Shown: piece after piece, positions 1 through 11,093 of the stretch | How the letters are laid out: each line of letters begins with the position of its first letter | Position numbering within the stretch: position 1 is the first letter of the stretch | Source: Dermacentor variabilis | Taxonomy: Eukaryota; Arthropoda; Arachnida; Ixodida; Ixodidae | Reading direction: 5' to 3' | NCBI RefSeq assembly: GCF_050947875.1 | Contig: NW_027460344.1 | Location: forward strand, 1-64,000 | Length of the DNA stretch: 64,000 nt | Notes under the pieces: generated by a model | The model's input: only the letters and a program-made list of their open reading frames with translations | What the model was told of the DNA's origin: nothing | The model's database searches: none | Position numbers and translations under genes: made by a program

Positions 1-18
1 TACCAAACGACGTGAAAA

Positions 19-78
19 GCATGCCGATGCTGCTCTTTTTAGCACCCGCACATGGATATGTGCCAAAACGCGTTTTAA
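19..78 (+). repeat. Subrepeat S1 of the monomer (60 bp)
   Basis: First of three related blocks inside the monomer. It starts at GCATGC and ends in TGGATTTGTGCCAAAA plus the AAAACGCGTTTT palindrome (TGGATATG in this copy). Aligned to S3 without gaps, about 40 of 60 positions agree by hand count, including the shared words GCATGC, TGCT, TGGATTT and CCAAA. This is far above chance, so S1 and S3 share an ancestor. Confidence 0.85.
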
Positions 79-137
79 GCATGCGCATGCATCTTTTGGT
101 AGACGCGGACGCAGTTTTCTGCAAAACCACACGATAT
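79..137 (+). repeat. Subrepeat S2 of the monomer (59 bp)
   Basis: Second internal block, starting with the palindrome GCATGCGCATGC. It shares CTTTTGG-AGA, CGCG and TTTCTGCAAAAC with S3, about 40 of 60 positions with a single one-base gap. That gap explains why the monomer is 60+59+60 rather than 180 bp. The TTTTGGTAG at 94-102 is complementary to the CTACCAAA closing S3. Confidence 0.82.
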
Positions 138-197
138 GCATGCAAATGGTGCTTTTGGCAGAACGCGCGTGTGGATTTCTACCAAACGACGTGAAAA
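138..197 (+). repeat. Subrepeat S3 of the monomer (60 bp)
   Basis: Third internal block, starting GCATGCAAATGG and carrying the octamer ATGCAAAT, the CpG-rich run ACGCGCG and the end word TGGATTTCTACCAAACG. It is the block closest to both S1 and S2 in my alignments. Its CGCGCG run is the most variable site in the array (GTGTGG, GCGTGG or GCATGG endings). Confidence 0.83.
140..147 (+). promoter_or_regulatory. Octamer motif ATGCAAAT, repeated once per monomer
   Basis: ATGCAAAT is the classical binding octamer of POU-homeodomain proteins (Oct-1 family). One exact copy lies in nearly every monomer, so the array carries more than 300. The few monomers reading GCATGAAAATGG (near 1,393, 12,486, 23,935, 29,126, 35,569, 40,223, 44,692 and 48,809) have lost it. 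The match is visible; binding is not shown, and an AT-rich 8-mer kept by homogenisation needs no function. Confidence 0.35.
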
Positions 198-3194
198 GCA
201 TGCCGATGCTGCTCTTTTTAGCACCCGCACATGGATTTGTGCCAAAACGCGTTTTAAGCATGCGCATGCATCTTTTGGTAGACGCGGACGCAGTTTTCTG
301 CAAAACCACACGATATGCATGCAAATGGTGCTTTTGGCAGAACGCGCGCGTGGATTTCTACCAAACGACGTGAAAAGCATGCCGATGCTGCTCTTTTTAA
401 CATCCGCACATGGATTTGTGCCAAAGCGCGTTTTAAGCATGCGCATGCATCTTTTGGTAGACGCGGACGCAGTTTTCTGCAAAACCACACGATATGCATG
501 CAAATGGTGCTTTTGGCAGAACGCGCGTGTGGATTTCTACCAAACGACGTGAAAAGCATGCCGATGCTGCTCTTTTTAACATCCGCACATGGATTTGTGC
601 CAAAGCGCGTTTTAAGCATGCGCATGCATCTTTTGGTAGACGCGGACGCAGTTTTCTGCAAAACCACACGATAGGCATGCAAATGGTGCTTTTGGCAGAA
701 CGCGCGTGTGGATTTCTACCAAACGACGTGAAAAGCATGCCGATGCTGCTCTTTTTAGCACCCGCACATGGATTTGTGCCAAAACGCGTTTTAAGCATGC
801 GCATGCATCTTTTGGTAGACGCGGACGCAGTTTTCTGCAAAACCACACGATATGCATGCAAATGGTGCTTTTGGCAGAACGCGCGCGTGGATTTCTACCA
901 AGCGACGTGAAAAGCATGCCGATGCTGCTCTTTTTAGCACCCGCACATGGATTTGTGCCAAAACGCGTTTTAAGCATGCGCATGCATCTTTTGGTAGACG
1001 CGGACGCAGTTTTCTGCGAAACCACACGATATGCATGCAAATGGTGCTTTTGGCAGAACGCGCGCGTGGATTTCTACCAAACGACGTGAAAAGCATGCCG
1101 ATGCTGCTCTTTTTAACATCCGCACATGGATTTGTGCCAAAACGCGTTTTAAGCATGCGCATGCATCTTTTGGTAGACGCGGACGCAGTTTTCTGCAAAA
1201 CCACACGATAGGCATGCAAATGGTGCTTTTGGCAGAACGCGCGCGTGGATTTCTACCAAACGACGTGAAAAGCATGCCGATGCTGCTCTTTTTAGCACCC
1301 GCACATGGATTTGTGCCAAAACGCGTTTTTAGCATGCGCATGCATCTTTTGGTAGACGCGGACGCAGTTTTCTGCAAAACCACACGATATGCATGAAAAT
1401 GGTGCTTTTGGCAGAACGCGCGTGTGGATTTCTACCAAACGACGTGAAAAGCATGCCGATGCTGCTCTTTTTAACATCCGCACATGGATTTGTGCCAAAA
1501 CGCGTTTTTAGCATGCACATGCATCTTTTGGTAGACGCGGACGCAGTTTTCTGCAAAACCACACGATATGCATGCAAATGGTGCTTTTGGCAGAACGCGC
1601 GTGTGGATTTCTACCAAACGACGTGAAAAGCATGCCGATGCTGCTCTTTTTAACATCCGCACATGGATTTGTGCCAAAGCGCGTTTTAAGCATGCGCATG
1701 CATCTTTTGGTAGACGCGGACGCAGTTTTCTGCAAAACCACACGATAGGCATGCAAATGGTGCTTTTGGCAGAACGCGCGTGTGGATTTCTACCAAACGA
1801 CGTGAAAAGCATGCCGATGCTGCTCTTTTTAGCACCCGCACATGGATTTGTGCCAAAACGCGTTTTAAGCATGCGCATGCATCTTTTGGTAGACGCGGAC
1901 GCAGTTTTCTGCAAAACCACACGATATGCATGCAAATGGTGCTTTTGGCAGAACGCGCGCGTGGATTTCTACCAAACGACGTGAAAAGCATGCCGATGCT
2001 GCTCTTTTTAACATCCGCACATGGATTTGTGCCAAAGCGCGTTTTAAGCATGCGCATGCATCTTTTGGTAGACGCGGACGCAGTTTTCTGCAAAACCACA
2101 CGATAGGCATGCAAATGGTGCTTTTTGCAGAACGCGCGTGTGGATTTCTACCAAACGACGTGAAAAGCATGCCGATGCTGCTCTTTTTAGCACCCGCACA
2201 TGGATTTGTGCCAAAACGCGTTTTAAGCATGCGCATGCATCTTTTGGTAGACGCGGACGCAGTTTTCTGCAAAACCACACGATATGCATGCAAATGGTGC
2301 TTTTGGCAGAACGCGCGCGTGGATTTCTACCAAACGACGTGAAAAGCATGCCGATGCTGCTCTTTTTAACATCCGCACATGGATTTGTGCCAAAACGCGT
2401 TTTAAGCATGCGCATGCATCTTTTGGTAGACGCGGACGCAGTTTTCTGCAAAACCACACGATAGGCATGCAAATGGTGCTTTTGGCAGAACGCGCGCATG
2501 GATTTCTACCAAACGACGTGAAAAGCATGCCGATGCTGCTCTTTTTAGCACCCGCACATGGATTTGTGCCAAAACGCGTTTTTAGCATGCACATGCATCT
2601 TTTGGTAGACGCGGACGCAGTTTTCTGCAAAACCACACGATATGCATGCAAATGGTGCTTTTGGCAGAACGCGCGTGTGGATTTCTACCAAACGACGTGA
2701 AAAGCATGCCGATGCTGCTCTTTTTAGCACCCGCACATGGATTTGTGCCAAAACGCGTTTTAAGCATGCGCATGCATGTTTTGGTAGACGCGGACGCAGT
2801 TTTCTGCAAAACCACACGATAGGCATGCAAATGGTGCTTTTGGCAGAACGCGCGTGTGGATTTCTACCAAACGACGTGAAAAGCATGCCGATGCTGCTCT
2901 TTTTAGCACCCGCACATGGATTTGTGCCAAAGCGCGTTTTAAGCATGCGCATGCATCTTTTGGTAGACGCGGACGCAGTTTTCTGCAAAACCACACGATA
3001 TGCATGCAAATGGTGCTTTTGGCAGAACGCGCGTGTGGATTTCTACCAAACGACGTGAAAAGCATGCCGATGCTGCTCTTTTTAACATCCGCACATGGAT
3101 TTGTGCCAAAACGCGTTTTTAGCATGCACATGCATCTTTTGGTAGACGCGGACGCAGTTTTCTGCAAAACCACACGATATGCATGCAAATGGTG

Positions 3195-5805
3195 CTTTTG
3201 CAGAACGCGCGTGTGGATTTCTACCAAACGACGTGAAAAGCATGCCGATGCTGCTCTTTTTAACATCCGCACATGGATTTGTGCCAAAGCGCGTTTTAAG
3301 CATGCGCATGCATCTTTTGGTAGACGCGGACGCAGTTTTCTGCAAAACCACACGATAGGCATGCAAATGGTGCTTTTGGCAGAACGCGCGTGTGGATTTC
3401 TACCAAACGACGTGAAAAGCATGCCGATGCTGCTCTTTTAGCACCCGCACATGGATTTGTGCCAAAACGCGTTTTAAGCATGCGCATGCATCTTTTGGTA
3501 GACGCGGACGCAGTTTTCTGCAAAACCACACGATATGCATGCAAATGGTGCTTTTGGCAGAACGCGCGCGTGGATTTCTACCAAACGACGTGAAAAGCAT
3601 GCCGATGCTGCTCTTTTTAACATCCGCACATGGATTTGTGCCAAAGCGCGTTTTAAGCATGCGCATGCATCTTTTGGTAGACGCGGACGCAGTTTTCTGC
3701 AAAACCACACGATAGGCATGCAAATGGTGCTTTTTGCAGAACGCGCGTGTGGATTTCTACCAAACGACGTGAAAAGCATGCCGATGCTGCTCTTTTTAGC
3801 ACCCGCACATGGATTTGTGCCAAAACGCGTTTTAAGCATGCGCATGCATCTTTTGGTAGACGCGGACGCAGTTTTCTGCAAAACCACACGATATGCATGC
3901 AAATGGTGCTTTTGGCAGAACGCGCGCGTGGATTTCTACCAAACGACGTGAAAAGCATGCCGATGCTGCTCTTTTTAACATCCGCACATGGATTTGTGCC
4001 AAAACGCGTTTTAAGCATGCGCATGCATCTTTTGGTAGACGCGGACGCAGGTTTCTGCAAAACCACACGATAGGCATGCAAATGGTGCTTTGGCAGAACG
4101 CGCGCATGGATTTCTACCAAACGACGTGAAAAGCATGCCGATGCTGCTCTTTTTAGCACCCGCACATGGATTTGTGCCAAAACGCGTTTTTAGCATGCAC
4201 ATGCATCTTTTGGTAGACGCGGACGCAGTTTTCTGCAAAACCACACGATATGCATGCAAATGGTGCTTTTGGCAGAACGCGCGTGTGGATTTCTACCAAA
4301 CGACGTGAAAAGCATGCCGATGCTGCTCTTTTTAGCACCCGCACATGGATTTGTGCCAAAACGCGTTTTAAGCATGCGCATGCATGTTTTGGTAGACGCG
4401 GACGCAGTTTTCTGCAAAACCACACGATAGGCATGCAAATGGTGCTTTTGGCAGAACGCGCGTGTGGATTTCTACCAAACGACGTGAAAAGCATGCCGAT
4501 GCTGCTCTTTTTAGCACCCGCACATGGATTTGTGCCAAAGCGCGTTTTAAGCATGCGCATGCATCTTTTGGTAGACGCGGACGCAGTTTTCTGCAAAACC
4601 ACACGATATGCATGCAAATGGTGCTTTTGGCAGAACGCGCGTGTGGATTTCTACCAAACGACGTGAAAAGCATGCCGATGCTGCTCTTTTTAGCACCCGC
4701 ACATGGATATGTGCCAAAACGCGTTTTAAGCATGCGCATGCATCTTTTGGTAGACGCGGACGCAGTTTTCTGCAAAACCACACGATATGCATGCAAATGG
4801 TGCTTTTGGCAGAACGCGCGTGTGGATTTCTACCAAACGACGTGAAAAGCATGCCGATGCTGCTCTTTTTAGCACCCGCACATGGATTTGTGCCAAAACG
4901 CGTTTTTAGCATGCACATGCATCTTTTGGTAGACGCGGACGCAGTTTTCTGCAAAACCACACGATATGCATGCAAATGGTGCTTTTGGCAGAACGCGCGT
5001 GTGGATTTCTACCAAACGACGTGAAAAGCATGCCGATGCTGCTCTTTTTAGCACCCGCACATGGATTTGTGCCAAAACGCGTTTTAAGCATGCGCATGCA
5101 TGTTTTGGTAGACGCGGACGCAGTTTTCTGCAAAACCACACGATAGGCATGCAAATGGTGCTTTTGGCAGAACGCGCGTGTGGATTTCTACCAAACGACG
5201 TGAAAAGCATGCCGATGCTGCTCTTTTTAGCACCCGCACATGGATTTGTGCCAAAGCGCGTTTTAAGCATGCGCATGCATCTTTTGGTAGACGCGGACGC
5301 AGTTTTCTGCAAAACCACACGATATGCATGCAAATGGTGCTTTTGGCAGAACGCGCGTGTGGATTTCTACCAAACGACGTGAAAAGCATGCCGATGCTGC
5401 TCTTTTTAACATCCGCACATGGATTTGTGCCAAAACGCGTTTTTAGCATGCACATGCATCTTTGGTAGACGCGGACGCAGTTTTCTGCAAAACCACACGA
5501 TATGCATGCAAATGGTGCTTTTGGCAGAACGCGCGTGTGGATTTCTACCAAACGACGTGAAAAGCATGCCGATGCTGCTCTTTTTAACATCCGCACATGG
5601 ATTTGTGCCAAAGCGCGTTTTAAGCATGCGCATGCATCTTTTGGTAGACGCGGACGCAGTTTTCTGCAAAACCACACGATAGGCATGCAAATGGTGCTTT
5701 TGGCAGAACGCGCGTGTGGATTTCTACCAAACGACGTGAAAAGCATGCCGATGCTGCTCTTTTTAGCACCCGCACATGGATTTGTGCCAAAACGCGTTTA
5801 AGCAT
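3195..5805. other. Second, milder indel cluster
   Basis: Five single-base losses: near 3,200 (TTTTGCAG), 3,435 (CTCTTTTAGC), 4,090 (GCTTTGGCAG), 5,460 (CATCTTTGGTAG) and 5,799 (CGCGTTTAAGC). All shorten a run of T or G. The matching positions in the duplicate near 14,280-16,900 do not carry them, so they look like consensus errors. Confidence 0.6.
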
Positions 5806-8800
5806 GCGCATGCATCTTTTGGTAGACGCGGACGCAGTTTTCTGCAAAACCACACGATATGCATGCAAATGGTGCTTTTGGCAGAACGCGCGCGTGGATT
5901 TCTACCAAACGACGTGAAAAGCATGCCGATGCTGCTCTTTTTAACATCCGCACATGGATTTGTGCCAAAGCGCGTTTTAAGCATGCGCATGCATCTTTTG
6001 GTAGACGCGGACGCAGTTTTCTGCAAAACCACACGATAGGCATGCAAATGGTGCTTTTTGCAGAACGCGCGTGTGGATTTCTACCAAACGACGTGAAAAG
6101 CATGCCGATGCTGCTCTTTTTAGCACCCGCACATGGATTTGTGCCAAAACGCGTTTTAAGCATGCGCATGCATCTTTTGGTAGACGCGGACGCAGTTTTC
6201 TGCAAAACCACACGATATGCATGCAAATGGTGCTTTTGGCAGAACGCGCGCGTGGATTTCTACCAAACGACGTGAAAAGCATGCCGATGCTGCTCTTTTT
6301 AACATCCGCACATGGATTTGTGCCAAAACGCGTTTTAAGCATGCGCATGCATCTTTTGGTAGACGCGGACGCAGGTTTCTGCAAAACCACACGATAGGCA
6401 TGCAAATGGTGCTTTTGGCAGAACGCGCGCATGGATTTCTACCAAACGACGTGAAAAGCATGCCGATGCTGCTCTTTTTAGCACCCGCACATGGATTTGT
6501 GCCAAAACGCGTTTTTAGCATGCACATGCATCTTTTGGTAGACGCGGACGCAGTTTTCTGCAAAACCACACGATATGCATGCAAATGGTGCTTTTGGCAG
6601 AACGCGCGTGTGGATTTCTACCAAACGACGTGAAAAGCATGCCGATGCTGCTCTTTTTAGCACCCGCACATGGATTTGTGCCAAAACGCGTTTTAAGCAT
6701 GCGCATGCATGTTTTGGTAGACGCGGACGCAGTTTTCTGCAAAACCACACGATAGGCATGCAAATGGTGCTTTTGGCAGAACGCGCGTGTGGATTTCTAC
6801 CAAACGACGTGAAAAGCATGCCGATGCTGCTCTTTTTAGCACCCGCACATGGATTTGTGCCAAAGCGCGTTTTAAGCATGCGCATGCATCTTTTGGTAGA
6901 CGCGGACGCAGTTTTCTGCAAAACCACACGATATGCATGCAAATGGTGCTTTTGGCAGAACGCGCGTGTGGATTTCTACCAAACGACGTGAAAAGCATGC
7001 CGATGCTGCTCTTTTTAGCACCCGCACATGGATATGTGCCAAAACGCGTTTTAAGCATGCGCATGCATCTTTTGGTAGACGCGGACGCAGTTTTCTGCAA
7101 AACCACACGATATGCATGCAAATGGTGCTTTTGGCAGAACGCGCGTGTGGATTTCTACCAAACGACGTGAAAAGCATGCCGATGCTGCTCTTTTTAGCAC
7201 CCGCACATGGATTTGTGCCAAAACGCGTTTTAAGCATGCGCATGCATCTTTTGGTAGACGCGGACGCAGTTTTCTGCAAAACCACACGATATGCATGCAA
7301 ATGGTGCTTTTGGCAGAACGCGCGCGTGGATTTCTACCAAACGACGTGAAAAGCATGCCGATGCTGCTCTTTTTAACATCCGCACATGGATTTGTGCCAA
7401 AGCGCGTTTTAAGCATGCGCATGCATCTTTTGGTAGACGCGGACGCAGTTTTCTGCAAAACCACACGATATGCATGCAAATGGTGCTTTTGGCAGAACGC
7501 GCGTGTGGATTTCTACCAAACGACGTGAAAAGCATGCCGATGCTGCTCTTTTTAACATCCGCACATGGATTTGTGCCAAAGCGCGTTTTAAGCATGCGCA
7601 TGCATCTTTTGGTAGACGCGGACGCAGTTTTCTGCAAAACCACACGATAGGCATGCAAATGGTGCTTTTGGCAGAACGCGCGTGTGGATTTCTACCAAAC
7701 GACGTGAAAAGCATGCCGATGCTGCTCTTTTTAGCACCCGCACATGGATTTGTGCCAAAACGCGTTTTAAGCATGCGCATGCATCTTTTGGTAGACGCGG
7801 ACGCAGTTTTCTGCAAAACCACACGATATGCATGCAAATGGTGCTTTTGGCAGAACGCGCGCGTGGATTTCTACCAAACGACGTGAAAAGCATGCCGATG
7901 CTGCTCTTTTTAGCACCCGCACATGGATTTGTGCCAAAACGCGTTTTAAGCATGCGCATGCATCTTTTGGTAGACGCGGACGCAGTTTTCTGCAAAACCA
8001 CACGATATGCATGCAAATGGTGCTTTTGGCAGAACGCGCGCGTGGATTTCTACCAAACGACGTGAAAAGCATGCCGATGCTGCTCTTTTTAACATCCGCA
8101 CATGGATTTGTGCCAAAACGCGTTTTTAGCATGCACATGCATCTTTTGGTAGACGCGGACGCAGTTTTCTGCAAAACCACACGATATGCATGCAAATGGT
8201 GCTTTTGGCAGAACGCGCGTGTGGATTTCTACCAAACGACGTGAAAAGCATGCCGATGCTGCTCTTTTTAACATCCGCACATGGATTTGTGCCAAAGCGC
8301 GTTTTAAGCATGCGCATGCATCTTTTGGTAGACGCGGACGCAGTTTTCTGCAAAACCACACGATAGGCATGCAAATGGTGCTTTTGGCAGAACGCGCGTG
8401 TGGATTTCTACCAAACGACGTGAAAAGCATGCCGATGCTGCTCTTTTTAGCACCCGCACATGGATTTGTGCCAAACCGCGTTTTAAGCATGCGCATGCAT
8501 CTTTTGGTAGACGCGGACGCAGTTTTCTGCAAAACCACACGATATGCATGCAAATGGTGCTTTTGGCAGAACGCGCGCGTGGATTTCTACCAAACGACGT
8601 GAAAAGCATGCCGATGCTGCTCTTTTTAACATCCGCACATGGATTTGTGCCAAAGCGCGTTTTAAGCATGCGCATGCATCTTTTGGTAGACGCGGACGCA
8701 GTTTTCTGCAAAACCACACGATAGGCATGCAAATGGTGCTTTTTGCAGAACGCGCGTGTGGATTTCTACCAAACGACGTGAAAAGCATGCCGATGCTGCT

Positions 8801-11093
8801 CTTTTTAGCACCCGCACATGGATTTGTGCCAAAACGCGTTTTAAGCATGCGCATGCATCTTTTGGTAGACGCGGACGCAGTTTTCTGCAAAACCACACGA
8901 TATGCATGCAAATGGTGCTTTTGGCAGAACGCGCGCGTGGATTTCTACCAAACGACGTGAAAAGCATGCCGATGCTGCTCTTTTTAACATCCGCACATGG
9001 ATTTGTGCCAAAACGCGTTTTAAGCATGCGCATGCATCTTTTGGTAGACGCGGACGCAGTTTTCTGCAAAACCACACGATAGGCATGCAAATGGTGCTTT
9101 TGGCAGAACGCGCGCATGGATTTCTACCAAACGACGTGAAAAGCATGCCGATGCTGCTCTTTTTAGCACCCGCACATGGATTTGTGCCAAAACGCGTTTT
9201 TAGCATGCGCATGCATCTTTTGGTAGACGCGGACGCAGTTTTCTGCAAAACCACACGATATGCATGCAAATGGTGCTTTTGGCAGAACGCGCGTGTGGAT
9301 TTCTACCAAACGACGTGAAAAGCATGCCGATGCTGCTCTTTTTAGCACCCGCACATGGATTTGTGCCAAAACGCGTTTTAAGCATGCGCATGCATGTTTT
9401 GGTAGACGCGGACGCAGTTTTCTGCAAAACCACACGATAGGCATGCAAATGGTGCTTTTGGCAGAACGCGCGTGTGGATTTCTACCAAACGACGTGAAAA
9501 GCATGCCGATGCTGCTCTTTTTAGCACCCGCACATGGATTTGTGCCAAAGCGCGTTTTAAGCATGCGCATGCATCTTTTGGTAGACGCGGACGCAGTTTT
9601 CTGCAAAACCACACGATATGCATGCAAATGGTGCTTTTGGCAGAACGCGCGTGTGGATTTCTACCAAACGACGTGAAAAGCATGCCGATGCTGCTCTTTT
9701 TAACATCCGCACATGGATTTGTGCCAAAACGCGTTTTTAGCATGCACATGCATCTTTTGGTAGACGCGGACGCAGTTTTCTGCAAAACCACACGATATGC
9801 ATGCAAATGGTGCTTTTGGCAGAACGCGCGTGTGGATTTCTACCAAACGACGTGAAAAGCATGCCGATGCTGCTCTTTTTAACATCCGCACATGGATTTG
9901 TGCCAAAGCGCGTTTTAAGCATGCGCATGCATCTTTTGGTAGACGCGGACGCAGTTTTCTGCAAAACCACACGATAGGCATGCAAATGGTGCTTTTGGCA
10001 GAACGCGCGTGTGGATTTCTACCAAACGACGTGAAAAGCATGCCGATGCTGCTCTTTTTAGCACCCGCACATGGATTTGTGCCAAAACGCGTTTTAAGCA
10101 TGCGCATGCATCTTTTGGTAGACGCGGACGCAGTTTTCTGCAAAACCACACGATATGCATGCAAATGGTGCTTTTGGCAGAACGCGCGCGTGGATTTCTA
10201 CCAAACGACGTGAAAAGCATGCCGATGCTGCTCTTTTTAACATCCGCACATGGATTTGTGCCAAAGCGCGTTTTAAGCATGCGCATGCATCTTTTGGTAG
10301 ACGCGGACGCAGTTTTCTGCAAAACCACACGATAGGCATGCAAATGGTGCTTTTTGCAGAACGCGCGTGTGGATTTCTACCAAACGACGTGAAAAGCATG
10401 CCGATGCTGCTCTTTTTAGCACCCGCACATGGATTTGTGCCAAAACGCGTTTTAAGCATGCGCATGCATCTTTTGGTAGACGCGGACGCAGTTTTCTGCA
10501 AAACCACACGATATGCATGCAAATGGTGCTTTTGGCAGAACGCGCGCGTGGATTTCTACCAAACGACGTGAAAAGCATGCCGATGCTGCTCTTTTTAACA
10601 TCCGCACATGGATTTGTGCCAAAACGCGTTTTAAGCATGCGCATGCATCTTTTGGTAGACGCGGACGCAGGTTTCTGCAAAACCACACGATAGGCATGCA
10701 AATGGTGCTTTTGGCAGAACGCGCGCATGGATTTCTACCAAACGACGTGAAAAGCATGCCGATGCTGCTCTTTTTAGCACCCGCACATGGATTTGTGCCA
10801 AAACGCGTTTTAAGCATGCGCATGCATGTTTTGGTAGACGCGGACGCAGTTTTCTGCAAAACCACACGATAGGCATGCAAATGGTGCTTTTGGCAGAACG
10901 CGCGTGTGGATTTCTACCAAACGACGTGAAAAGCATGCCGATGCTGCTCTTTTTAGCACCCGCACATGGATTTGTGCCAAAGCGCGTTTTAAGCATGCGC
11001 ATGCATCTTTTGGTAGACGCGGACGCAGTTTTCTGCAAAACCACACGATATGCATGCAAATGGTGCTTTTGGCAGAACGCGCGTGTGGATTTC

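Larger units (their letters stand above)
1..179 (+). repeat. Reference satellite monomer (first copy)
   Basis: One full period, starting TACCAAACGACGTG and closed by the next TACCAAACGA at 180. Landmarks: GCATGC at 19-24, 79-84 and 138-143; a 12-bp palindrome AAAACGCGTTTT at 65-76; a second 12-bp palindrome GCATGCGCATGC at 79-90; TGCATGCA at 137-144; the octamer ATGCAAAT at 140-147. Strictly alternating purine-pyrimidine tracts lie at 79-92, 134-144 and 163-173. This copy carries the less common GGATATGTGCC variant near 54-64; most copies read GGATTTGTGCC. The A variant recurs in about a dozen monomers (for example near 4,707, 7,031, 11,147, 18,124, 27,788, 32,084, 34,231, 38,885, 47,829, 53,013 and 56,588), which helps trace the long duplications. 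Confidence 0.95.
1..8050 (+). repeat. Long duplicated block, copy 1 (partner 11,094-19,140)
   Basis: The variant string of this stretch is repeated 11,093-11,095 bp downstream, 62 monomers away. Shared rare changes include TACCAAGCGACG near 897 and 11,990, CTGCGAAACC near 1,015 and 12,108, and GCATGAAAATGG near 1,393 and 12,486. The correspondence ends near 8,100, where this copy has TTTTTAGCATGCAC and the partner does not. The left limit lies before the window. Confidence 0.8.

Noticed and set aside
34..41. T-runs (CTTTTT) in each monomer as RNA polymerase III terminators
   Set aside because: The array itself has no matching A and B boxes, so a T-run in a repeat is not evidence of a transcription unit.
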